Source: Streptomyces sp. 2114.4 (GTDB lineage: Bacteria > Actinomycetota > Actinomycetes > Streptomycetales > Streptomycetaceae). From it: a stretch of DNA of 64,000 nt. How positions within the stretch are numbered: the first letter of the stretch is position 1; the number at the start of each line of letters is the position of its first letter. Under the pieces are notes generated by a model that had not been told where the DNA came from, searched no databases, and saw only the letters and a program-made list of their open reading frames with translations. Location: the NCBI RefSeq assembly GCF_900187385.1, contig NZ_FYEY01000001.1, positions 4,340,001 to 4,404,000 on the forward strand, written 5' to 3'. Positions 25,678 to 33,339 of the stretch are shown one piece after another. Position numbers and translations under genes: made by a program.

Positions 25678-27240
25678 TTGACGACAGCGTCAGGTACGAA
25701 TACGGATGCGCTCAACGGTGTCCGCCCGATGACCGGTGCGGAATATCTGGAGTCCCTGCGGGACGGGCGCGAGGTCTACATCCACGGTGAACGCGTCCAG
25801 GACGTCACCACGCATCCGGCGTTCCGTAACAGTGCCCGGTCCATCGCACAGTTGTACGACGCGCTGCACGAGTCGGAGTCCCGGGGCGTGCTGAGCGTGC
25901 CGACGGACACCGGGAACGGGGGCTTCACCCACCCCTTCTTCAAGACCGCCAGGAGTTCCGCGGATCTGGTGGCCGCACGTGATGCCATCGTCGCCTGGCA
26001 GCGGCTGGTGTACGGCTGGATGGGCCGCACTCCGGATTACAAGGCGGCGTTCTTCGGCACTCTCGAGGCGAACGCGGACTTCTACGGGCCGTACCGCGAC
26101 AATGCGTTGCGCTGGTACCGGGAGGCGCAGGAGCGGGTGCTCTATTTCAACCACGCGATCGTCCATCCGCCCGTCGACCGCGACCGGCCGGCCGACCGCA
26201 CCGCCGATGTCTGCGTCCATGTCGAGGAGGAGAACGACGCGGGGCTGGTGGTGTCGGGTGCCAAGGTCGTGGCGACCGCTTCCGCCCTCACGAACGCCAA
26301 CCTCATCGCCCACATGGGCCTGCCGTTGCGGGACAAGCGTTTCGGGGCCATGTTCACGGTGCCGATGGGCACGCCCGGTCTCAAGCTGCTCTGCCGCACC
26401 TCCTACGAGATGCACGCTGCGGTGCTGGGCAGTCCCTTCGACTACCCGCTGTCGAGCCGGCTGGACGAGAACGACTCGATCATGGTCCTCGACCGGGTGC
26501 TGGTGCCGTGGGAGAACGTGTTCATGTACGACGCGGCCTCGGCCAACGCGTTCGCGTCCAGGTCCGGCTTCCTGGAGCGGTTCACGTTCCATGGCTGCAC
26601 CCGGCTCGCGGTCAAGCTCGACTTCATCGCGGGATGTCTGCTGAAGGCCGTCGAGGTGACCGGAACGTCGGGCTTCCGCGGCGTACAGGCGCAGATCGGT
26701 GAGGTCCTCAACTGGCGCGACATGTTCTGGGGCATGTCCGACGCGATGGCGAAGTCGCCGACCGAGTGGCGCGGCGGCGCCGTGCAGCCGAACCTCAACT
26801 ACGGTCTGGCCTACCGGACGTTCATGGGCATCGGATATCCGCGGATCCGGGAAATCATCCAGCAGACCCTTGGCAGCGGCCTGATCTATCTCAACTCGCA
26901 TTCGAGCGACTGGAAGAACCCGGACGTCCGCCCCTACCTGGACCGCTATCTTCGGGGCTCGCGGGGAGTCGAGGCCATCGACCGGGTCAAGCTCCTCAAG
27001 CTGCTGTGGGACGCGGTCGGTACGGAATTCGCCGGCCGCCACGAGCTGTACGAGCGGAATTACGGTGGCGACCACGAAGGAATTCGCGTGCAGACCCTGC
27101 TGAGCTATCAGGCACGGGGCCAGGCCGAAGCCCTGAAGGGGTTTGCGGACCAGTGCATGTCGGAGTACGACCTCGACGGCTGGACCCGGCCCGACCTGTT
27201 CGGACCCGGCGACCTGCCGCACCCGCTCACCGGGAGCTGA
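25678..27240 (+). CDS. sam5-like: 4-Coumarate 3-hydroxylase, Sam5-like (HpaB family)
   Basis: A 520-residue FADH2-dependent aromatic ortho-hydroxylase of the HpaB family. From residue 18 onward (VRPMTGAEYLESLRDGREVY) it follows Saccharothrix espanaensis Sam5 as I know it, including VPTDTGNGGFTHPFFKTARS, RTPDYKAAFFGTL and YERNYGGDHEGIRVQ. Sam5 converts 4-coumarate to caffeate during saccharomicin synthesis and needs a separate flavin reductase, not seen here. The TTG at 25678 gives the family's usual N-terminal length and has GAGAGA eight bases upstream; an ATG at 25630 is an alternative. The substrate would come from the tyrosine ammonia-lyase at 49954-51474. The two genes are 22 kb apart but both lie downstream of LmbU-type palindromes. 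Confidence 0.92.
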   Translation: MTTASGTNTDALNGVRPMTGAEYLESLRDGREVYIHGERVQDVTTHPAFRNSARSIAQLYDALHESESRGVLSVPTDTGNGGFTHPFFKTARSSADLVAARDAIVAWQRLVYGWMGRTPDYKAAFFGTLEANADFYGPYRDNALRWYREAQERVLYFNHAIVHPPVDRDRPADRTADVCVHVEEENDAGLVVSGAKVVATASALTNANLIAHMGLPLRDKRFGAMFTVPMGTPGLKLLCRTSYEMHAAVLGSPFDYPLSSRLDENDSIMVLDRVLVPWENVFMYDAASANAFASRSGFLERFTFHGCTRLAVKLDFIAGCLLKAVEVTGTSGFRGVQAQIGEVLNWRDMFWGMSDAMAKSPTEWRGGAVQPNLNYGLAYRTFMGIGYPRIREIIQQTLGSGLIYLNSHSSDWKNPDVRPYLDRYLRGSRGVEAIDRVKLLKLLWDAVGTEFAGRHELYERNYGGDHEGIRVQTLLSYQARGQAEALKGFADQCMSEYDLDGWTRPDLFGPGDLPHPLTGS

Positions 27241-27450
27241 AGCGGGCCGCACCACCGTCAGGGGCACCCTCACGGCGGCCGGGGAACCCCTTTGTCCGAG
27301 GGGGAACGGCCGGCCACCGCGTAGGACGTCCGGGTCTTGGTGAACGGGGGCTTTGACGTGCCGGGCTGCCGTTCCGGTGCGGTGCGGGGCGGCCGGCCCG
27401 CGACGACGGCCGCGACGACGGCCGGGAACGGGCCGGTCCCGGTGCGCGCT

Positions 27451-28443
27451 TCAGACCTCCACCAGGAGCGCGTTCTTCCGGATCTCCTCGATCAGCGCCG
27501 CCTGCCGGAGGGAGCCCTCCTGCTGCTCCCGTATGCCGCGGTCACCGAGAACGGCATCCACAAAGGTGTCGATGACGTTCGCGAACTGGTGGTCGGCCGG
27601 CAGGACGAACTGCTCATGGTGGTCCTGGCGTTCGACCCGCATCACGGGCTGGTACGTCTCCGGCGGTGTGAAGGCCCGGTCGAGGATGATGCGACCGGTG
27701 CTGCCCGACAGGCTGTAGGTGTTGCGGTACGAGTGCTCCATGCCGAACGTCAGCCGGGCGGGGACCCCCTCCGGCGTGCTCAGCAGCACACTGCCCGACA
27801 TCACCACGCCCCGGCTCCGGTGGTGCCGGAACACCGCGCCGACGACCTTCAGGTCGCCGCCGAGGAAATACTGTGCCGCCCGTACCGGATAGCCCCCGAA
27901 GTCCAGGAAGGCCCCGCCGCCGACATCGCGCTGATAGCGGATGTCGCCCACCGGCTTCGGCGGGATGGTGAACGCGCTGGAGAAACCGCGCAGTTCACCG
28001 ATGACGTCCTCGGCCAGGGCCTTGCGCACCACGGTGTGCTGGGAGTGATAGAGGAACATGTAGTTCTCCAGCAGCACCAGACCGCGGGAGCGCGCCTGGT
28101 CGATCAGCCGGCCGGTGTCCTCGTAGCCGGCCGTCAGCGGCTTCTCGACCAGCACGTGCTTGCCCGCGTCGAGGGCCCGGGCGACCCATTCGGCGTGGAG
28201 CAGGCCGGGAAGCGGGATGTAGACGGCATCGACGTCATCGCGGCCGAGCAACACGTCGTAGCCTTCGATCGGCACACCGCCGAACCGGTCGGTGAACTTC
28301 GCCGCGGACCGTTCGTCCCGGCTGGCGATGGCCGTGACCTGCACGGCGCGGTTGCCCTCCATGGCCGGGAGGGTCCGCCGCCAGGCGATATCCGCACATC
28401 CCATGATCCCGATGCGCAGTCTGTCACTCGTGCTCTTAAACAT
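27451..28443 (-). CDS. NDP-hexose 3-ketoreductase (Gfo/Idh/MocA family)
   Basis: A 330-residue oxidoreductase with an N-terminal Rossmann domain (RIGIMGCADIAWRRTLPAM) and the catalytic EKPLTAGYEDT block near residue 100, as in the KijD10/SpnN group. These enzymes reduce the 3-keto group left by a 2,3-dehydratase, giving 2,6-dideoxy sugars such as digitoxose or olivose. The 2,3-dehydratase is two genes upstream on the same strand. It is the last gene of the minus-strand sugar operon (31669 to 27451) and meets the hydroxylase gene tail to tail across a GC-rich 210-base spacer with imperfect inverted repeats. Confidence 0.88.
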   Translation of the reverse strand: MFKSTSDRLRIGIMGCADIAWRRTLPAMEGNRAVQVTAIASRDERSAAKFTDRFGGVPIEGYDVLLGRDDVDAVYIPLPGLLHAEWVARALDAGKHVLVEKPLTAGYEDTGRLIDQARSRGLVLLENYMFLYHSQHTVVRKALAEDVIGELRGFSSAFTIPPKPVGDIRYQRDVGGGAFLDFGGYPVRAAQYFLGGDLKVVGAVFRHHRSRGVVMSGSVLLSTPEGVPARLTFGMEHSYRNTYSLSGSTGRIILDRAFTPPETYQPVMRVERQDHHEQFVLPADHQFANVIDTFVDAVLGDRGIREQQEGSLRQAALIEEIRKNALLVEV

Positions 28444-28512
28444 GTGGAAGAACTCCGCTCAGCATGGGAGGAGAAGAAATGTGACCGGTCACCTGTGCCA
28501 CCCAGGAGGGCG

Positions 28513-29139
28513 TCAGCCCTCGGCCGAGCGCTTTCCCAGCGCCTGGTAGTGGGCCAGGCACTCCTCGTAGGTGGGGAGCAGCCCTTGGGACACCGCCTCG
28601 GCCAGCGTGGGCGCCGCGGCGTCCTTCTCCGACATGATCGGCGGTTCCTCGATCCCCCAGGGAATGCCGATGTCGGGGTCCAGGGGATTGACCTCGATCA
28701 TCGTTCCGGGGACGTACGCCTCCGAGCACAGGTAGTTCATGCAGGCGTCGTCGGTGAGGGCCAGGAACGCATGGCCGATCCCGTCGGCCATGTACACGGC
28801 GGTGCCGGACTCCTCGTCCTGTGGCGTCATGTCGTACATCCCGAAGGTGGGTGAGCCCACCCTCAGGTCCACCGCGACATCCAGCACCGCGCCGCGCACA
28901 CAGGTGACCAGCTTGGCCTGGCCGGGCGGGAGGGAGGTGCTGTGGATGCCGCGCATCGTGTTCCGGCGGCTGAGGGAGTAGTTCGCCTGCCCGACGGTGA
29001 ACGGATAGCCGATGATCTCCGTGAGAATCCCGCCCCGGAAGGCCTCGAAGAAGGAGCCGCGGATATCCGGGATCTTGTTAGGGACCAGGCGATAAGCCCC
29101 TTTGATTGACATTTCGGTAACTCGTGCCGCATCAAACAT
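28513..29139 (-). CDS. dTDP-4-keto-6-deoxyhexose 3- or 3,5-epimerase (RmlC/EvaD-like)
   Basis: A 208-residue cupin epimerase. RmlC-family landmarks are visible: DIRGSFFEAF, QANYSLSRRNTMRGIH, the catalytic His in that block, and YMADGIGHAF. It is distinct from the second RmlC-like enzyme at 55220-55816. Being inside the aminosugar operon next to the 2,3-dehydratase and aminotransferase, it is best seen as the EvaD-type C-5 epimerase that makes the L-series amino sugar. The ATG at 29139 is used, with GGTGGG upstream; an in-frame ATG at 29112 is the alternative. Confidence 0.87.
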   Translation of the reverse strand: MFDAARVTEMSIKGAYRLVPNKIPDIRGSFFEAFRGGILTEIIGYPFTVGQANYSLSRRNTMRGIHSTSLPPGQAKLVTCVRGAVLDVAVDLRVGSPTFGMYDMTPQDEESGTAVYMADGIGHAFLALTDDACMNYLCSEAYVPGTMIEVNPLDPDIGIPWGIEEPPIMSEKDAAAPTLAEAVSQGLLPTYEECLAHYQALGKRSAEG

Positions 29140-29192
29140 GGCCCACCAGTCTCAGAGAATCGCACATGTACAGACGCCCGCCCGGTGCCCGC

Positions 29193-30545
29193 TCAGCACA
29201 GGCTGAGCAGGCACGTGAGCAGGGAGCGGGCCTCGATGTTGAGGTAGTGACCGTGGCGGAGCAGGTCGGTCAGCTGCCGTGCCGTCATCCAGCAGAGATG
29301 GGGCGGCGTTTCGAGCGGGAACTCCTCGCCCACCTCAAGGATTTGATAACGCGTCAGTGCATGGTGGAACCGCCCGCCCTCCTCCGAGAGCACCTGGTCG
29401 TACCGCGTCGTGGCGCCGCCGGGCAGCAGCGCGTCGCGCAGGAAGGGCTCCGGTATGCCGTCGAGGCCCTGTCCCGGGTGCAGATGCACCGTCGGCGCCA
29501 TCTCCACCTGGTCCATCAGCCCGTACTCGGGCCGGGCCCGCACCAGCAGATGGAGCACTCCGCCGACCGGGCGGGCGATGAACACGGCGCGTCCCTCCCC
29601 GCGCGGGTAGAGCAGCGGCTGCGTCCAGCGGGTGACCTCCCGGGTCCCGGCCGCGACCCGGACCGCGATGATGCGGAAGTTCTCGGCCCCCTCGTCGGTG
29701 ACCTCCCAGTCGTCGCGCTTCCAGCCGGCGACGTCGGTCAGCGGCACCAGACGGGCGGTCCAGTCGCAGCGGGTCTTCGCCTCGGTGAACCAGCTCAGGA
29801 TCCCGCCCGCGGTCTCCAGCGCGGACCGGCTCTCCTTCGCCGCCTGGTACTGGTACGAGCGCACCAGTGCGTCGTGGAACGCGTCGCCGCTCGGCGTCTC
29901 GGCCTCGTCGGGGAGCATGAACGGCATACACGACAGCACGGTGCGGGCGTCCATGTTGACCAGGTTGTCCACCATGGTCAGCTCGCGGATCTGGGCCATG
30001 GAGAGCCAGCAGAAGTTCTCGTGCAGCGGCACGTCACCGGTCGCGAGCACCACCATGTTCCGGTTGCGCTTGCGCCAGAACCAGGCGCCCTGCTCCGACT
30101 GCAGTACGTCCACGAGCACCTGGCCGCGGTGCGGCCCGGTGAAGTGCTCCAGATACCGGGTGCCGGCGCCGCGGTGCACCTTCATGTAGTTGCTCCGCGT
30201 CGCCTGTACCGTCGGCGAAAGCTGGATCGTATTGGCGTTCCCCGGCTCCATCTTGGCCTGCATCAGGCAGTGCAGGACGCCGTCGAACTCCTTGACGAGG
30301 ATGCCGAGGATGCCGATCTCCGGCTGGTTGATGACCGGCTGCGACCAGATCTCCGCACCGCCGTTGCCGCCGTCGCGGACCTGTAGCCCTTCGACCGTGA
30401 AGAACCGCCCGCTCGCATGACCGAGGTTGCCGGTCAGCGGATCGAACTCCCAGGAGTCCAGGGCGTCGAAGGGGATGCGCTCCACCGAGAACCCGCCGGC
30501 CTGGCGGCGCTCGGCCCACCAGGCGTGGAACTCGGCGGTGGACAT
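29193..30545 (-). CDS. NDP-hexose 2,3-dehydratase (EvaA/SpnO/TylCVI-like)
   Basis: A 450-residue two-repeat protein of the NDP-hexose 2,3-dehydratase family, which removes the C-2 hydroxyl of dTDP-4-keto-6-deoxyglucose and commits it to 2-deoxy sugars. The internal duplication is clear: residues about 40-215 and 270-440 each contain an FxVEGLxV/FRIIAVRV strand, a QPxxxxxEIGI/QPLLYPRGEG motif and a terminal W(M/T)xxQ(I/L)xxL block. The ATG at 30545 is preferred because GAGGTGA precedes it; a GTG at 30554 is also in frame. It is 14 bases downstream of the aminotransferase gene, so the two are co-transcribed. Confidence 0.92.
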   Translation of the reverse strand: MSTAEFHAWWAERRQAGGFSVERIPFDALDSWEFDPLTGNLGHASGRFFTVEGLQVRDGGNGGAEIWSQPVINQPEIGILGILVKEFDGVLHCLMQAKMEPGNANTIQLSPTVQATRSNYMKVHRGAGTRYLEHFTGPHRGQVLVDVLQSEQGAWFWRKRNRNMVVLATGDVPLHENFCWLSMAQIRELTMVDNLVNMDARTVLSCMPFMLPDEAETPSGDAFHDALVRSYQYQAAKESRSALETAGGILSWFTEAKTRCDWTARLVPLTDVAGWKRDDWEVTDEGAENFRIIAVRVAAGTREVTRWTQPLLYPRGEGRAVFIARPVGGVLHLLVRARPEYGLMDQVEMAPTVHLHPGQGLDGIPEPFLRDALLPGGATTRYDQVLSEEGGRFHHALTRYQILEVGEEFPLETPPHLCWMTARQLTDLLRHGHYLNIEARSLLTCLLSLC

Positions 30546-30559
30546 GAGGCTCACCTCGG

Positions 30560-31669
30560 TCAGAGCCTTCCCAGGACGTCGGACACCGCATCGATGACCC
30601 GCTCCTGCTCCGCGTCGGACAGGGACGGGTACATGGGAAGGGAGAAGATCTCTTCGGCCAGGCGGGTGGTGACCGGCAGGTCGTCCTTGCCGTAGCCGAG
30701 GTGGTCGAATCCCTTCTGGGTGTGCACCGGCCAGGGGTAGCTGATGTTCAGCGCGATGTCGTGGGCCTTGAGGCCTTCGATGATCCGGTCGCGTTGCGGA
30801 TGGCGCACCACGTAGACGTAGTAGACGTGCTCGTTGCCCGGAGCGGTCCGGGGGGTGAGGAGACCGGTGCCGTTGAAGGCTTCCGCGTACCTGTCCGCGA
30901 TGGCTCTGCGGCGGGCGATGTAGTCGTTGAGGCGGGGAAGCTTGGTGCGCAGGATCTCCGCCTGCACCTCGTCGAGCCGGCTGTTGTAGCCGGGTGTCTC
31001 GACGACGTAGTAGCGGTCCTCCATGCCGTAGAAGCGCAGCCGCCGCAGGCGGGCGTCCACGGCGGCGTCGTCGGTCACCGTGGCGCCGGCATCACCGTAG
31101 GCTCCGAGCACCTTGGTCGGGTAGAAGGAGAACGCCGCGGCGTTGCCCATCGATCCGGCGATGCGGCCGTGGTGGCGGGCGCCGTGTGCCTGCGCGCAGT
31201 CCTCCAGGACGAGCAGGCCGTGCTTGTCGGCCAGTTCCTGCAGCGGTGCCATGTCGACACACTGGCCATACAGGTGCACCGGGAGCAGGCAGCGGGTGCG
31301 CGGGGTGATGGCGGCGGCCACCTGGCCCACGTCCATCAGGTAGGTGTCCGGGTGGATGTCGACGAACACCGGTGTGGCGCCGACGGCGTTGATCGCCACC
31401 ACGGTGGGTGCCGCGGTGTTCGAGACCGTGATCACCTCGTCCCCGGGGCCGATGCCCAGGGCACGCAGGCCGAGCACGATGGCATTGGTGCCGTTGTCCA
31501 CGCCGACGCAGTGGGCGACCTCGTGGTACGCGGCGAACTCCTGCTCGAAGCCGCGGACGCTCTTCCCCAGCACCAGCTGTCCGGAGCTGAACACCGTGTC
31601 CACCGCGTCGAGAATGTCCGCGCGTTCCTTCTCGTACTCCGGCAAGTAACCCCACACATGCTGGGTCAT
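30560..31669 (-). CDS. NDP-sugar 3-aminotransferase (DegT/DnrJ/EryC1 family, EvaB-like)
   Basis: A 369-residue PLP enzyme. The PLP-binding Lys is residue 186 in SFYPTKVLGAYGD; VDNGTNAIVLGLRA, VHLYGQC and LEDCAQAHGA are further family landmarks. In 2,3,6-trideoxy amino sugar pathways this enzyme places an amino group at C-3 of the 3,4-diketo intermediate made by the 2,3-dehydratase encoded immediately downstream. With the C-methyltransferase at 46658-47887, the epimerase and a 4-ketoreductase this gives all five Eva-type activities for epivancosamine-like sugars. It is the only sugar aminotransferase in the window. Confidence 0.92.
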   Translation of the reverse strand: MTQHVWGYLPEYEKERADILDAVDTVFSSGQLVLGKSVRGFEQEFAAYHEVAHCVGVDNGTNAIVLGLRALGIGPGDEVITVSNTAAPTVVAINAVGATPVFVDIHPDTYLMDVGQVAAAITPRTRCLLPVHLYGQCVDMAPLQELADKHGLLVLEDCAQAHGARHHGRIAGSMGNAAAFSFYPTKVLGAYGDAGATVTDDAAVDARLRRLRFYGMEDRYYVVETPGYNSRLDEVQAEILRTKLPRLNDYIARRRAIADRYAEAFNGTGLLTPRTAPGNEHVYYVYVVRHPQRDRIIEGLKAHDIALNISYPWPVHTQKGFDHLGYGKDDLPVTTRLAEEIFSLPMYPSLSDAEQERVIDAVSDVLGRL

Positions 31670-31747
31670 CGCGGCACGTCACCTCCAACAGGATTGGCGT
31701 CAGGATTGAAGAGTTGGCCGTGGGGGGCAGACCGACGTCCGGCCGTT

Positions 31748-32281
31748 TCAGACGATCTGCTTGAGAAGAGCCACACCGTGCGGGTTCCAGTCCTCACGGT
31801 GGATGGCGAAGATGTGGACGTCCCACAACCTGCCGTGGAAATACGTGTGGTCGGGCAGCACCGCCTCGGCGCGGATCACGGCAGCGGGCGCGTCGCCCCA
31901 GCCGATGGCGCTGATGTCCGATGACGTGCGGTGGATGTACACCTTGCGGGTGCGCCACATCGCGAAGGCGAAATTGGCGGTCAACGCGTGGACATCACCG
32001 GTGAGTTCATGGTTTTCCGCCCCGGCGAGGTGCACCTCGATACGGACGTGGCCTGCCGGGGTGAGCGGGGAGATCGTACTCAGCCCGACGACCTCGTCCG
32101 TGTCTTTCCGGTGGACCAGGAAGCACGCCGACAGTCCTTCTCCGAAGGTCTTGACGAAGGCGTCCAGGACGGGGAGTCCGGCGCTCCCCAGCTGGAAGAG
32201 GATCTGGTAGGCCGTAACGGCGTCCTCGGCACCGGCCGGACGCAGTGCGACCCGCCTGGTTTCGGTGTGTGGAAAAAGCAT
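31748..32281 (-). CDS. GNAT-like protein, divergent acetyl-CoA site
   Basis: A 177-residue homologue of the product of 12525-13130, sharing the MLFPHxxxRR opening, the central strand ending PAGHVxxxVxL and the NFAFAMWRTRKVYI/NYAFAMFDVDKVIA block. The RxxGxG-type acetyl-CoA loop of GNAT enzymes is not recognisable (ENHELTGDV occupies the place), so it may bind another cofactor or none. It is the first gene of the minus-strand sugar operon and diverges from the NRPS operon across a 377-base spacer holding an LmbU-type palindrome. The substrate is unknown. Confidence 0.7.
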   Translation of the reverse strand: MLFPHTETRRVALRPAGAEDAVTAYQILFQLGSAGLPVLDAFVKTFGEGLSACFLVHRKDTDEVVGLSTISPLTPAGHVRIEVHLAGAENHELTGDVHALTANFAFAMWRTRKVYIHRTSSDISAIGWGDAPAAVIRAEAVLPDHTYFHGRLWDVHIFAIHREDWNPHGVALLKQIV

Positions 32282-32658
32282 CGGCCACCTGCCTCTCTTG
32301 CCGTGGCTGCCCGCAGGGCGATTATCCGTCGCGAATCCCTTTGATTTCTATAACGCCGGGAATGCTGTAGGCAATGCGGCGGGCCGGGTATATCCGGATG
32401 CTCACGGTGTCGGAATTACAGGACGGTAGGCAGGGGCGAGACCGCGGGTCAAGGAGGTGAGCCGGAAACGCGCTCACCAGAGGCGGTGCCCGGTGGGTTC
32501 CAGGGCCGTGCGACTGTCTCGCCGGCGAGACGGCCGGCGTGGAATCGGAGGCCGTGTCATTGACCCTGCGATGAGCCCCGGACTACGTTCGGGGTCGATC
32601 ATCGACAGAAATTTCATTCCGCCCGACACGTGACCTCCGATGCCGGAGGAATTCATTG
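32282..32658. promoter_or_regulatory. Divergent promoter region sugar operon / NRPS operon
   Basis: 377 bases without a gene. It contains the perfect palindrome at 32516-32531 and AT-richer stretches (32330-32360) compatible with the minus-strand promoter. A GGAGGA ribosome site at 32645-32650 serves the carrier-protein gene. Confidence 0.7.
32516..32531. promoter_or_regulatory. LmbU-type operator palindrome 3
   Basis: GTCTCGCCGGCGAGAC is a perfect 16-bp palindrome; its inner twelve bases, CTCGCCGGCGAG, match the site I know for LmbU. It lies upstream of the carrier protein-MbtH-NRPS operon and of the divergent sugar operon. Confidence 0.78.
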
Positions 32659-33018
32659 GTGCGCGAGCGGCGGACGAGCGAGCGAGGAATTATGGTGGAC
32701 AACGGAACGGTCACGGAAAGCGCCCCGTCTCTCATCGATGAATTCACCGAGGTGATCCGGCGGACGGCCGCTACCATTTGCGCCGAGCAGCCCGATGTCC
32801 CCGAGCCGGAAGAGCTGCGTGACCTGGATTCCTTCTCGATGGTCCAGGTCCTGCTCGACCTGGAGAACGAGCTGGGGATGAAGGTGCTGGAAGAGCTCGA
32901 GGGGTTCGAGGGCCGGACGTTCCGCGAGATCGCGGAGCACATCGCCGAGGTCGCGCACCGCAACGGCACCTCCGCCGAGTTCGAGGCGAACGTGCGACGC
33001 ATCGTCAACTCCGACTGA
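32659..33018 (+). CDS. Free-standing acyl/peptidyl carrier protein
   Basis: About 119 residues. The phosphopantetheine attachment site is Ser58 in LRDLDSFSMVQVL, followed by LLDLENELGMKV, a carrier-protein helix II pattern. The GTG at 32659 has GGAGGA eight bases upstream; an ATG at 32692 (MVDNGTVTE) is an equally sensible start. It opens the NRPS operon. A lone carrier protein beside an NRPS commonly holds a starter acyl group or an amino acid during modification. Here caffeoyl or a sugar- or hydroxylase-linked amino acid are candidates, which is inference. Activation would need the PPTase at 52521-53207. Confidence 0.85.
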   Translation: MRERRTSERGIMVDNGTVTESAPSLIDEFTEVIRRTAATICAEQPDVPEPEELRDLDSFSMVQVLLDLENELGMKVLEELEGFEGRTFREIAEHIAEVAHRNGTSAEFEANVRRIVNSD

Positions 33019-33064
33019 GCAGCGGTCATCCGACCGTCCCCGCCCCCGACCCTGGGAACGCCGC

Positions 33065-33280
33065 ATGGACGACCACAGCAGTGACCGCACCTACCGCGTG
33101 GTCCGCAACGACGAGGAACAGTACTCGATCTGGTGGGCCGACCGCCCGCTGCCGGACGGCTGGTACGCCGACGGGACCGAAGGCAGCCGTGCGGAGTGCC
33201 TGAGCTACATCGACACGGTGTGGACCGATATGCGCCCGCTGAGCCTGCGCCGCCGGATGGAACGTTCCGCCGCCGACTGA
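33065..33280 (+). CDS. MbtH-like NRPS chaperone
   Basis: A 71-residue MbtH protein with the family signature residues NDEEQYSIWW, PLPDGW, CLSYIDTVWTDMRPLSL. MbtH proteins bind adenylation domains and support their folding and activity. It is placed 47 bases after the carrier protein and 60 before the first NRPS, so it is co-expressed with its client. Confidence 0.95.
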   Translation: MDDHSSDRTYRVVRNDEEQYSIWWADRPLPDGWYADGTEGSRAECLSYIDTVWTDMRPLSLRRRMERSAAD

Positions 33281-33339
33281 ACCGCCCTTGCGGCACCTCC
33301 CCCATTCCGCCCCGAGGCGACTTTGTCGAAGGAGCATCT

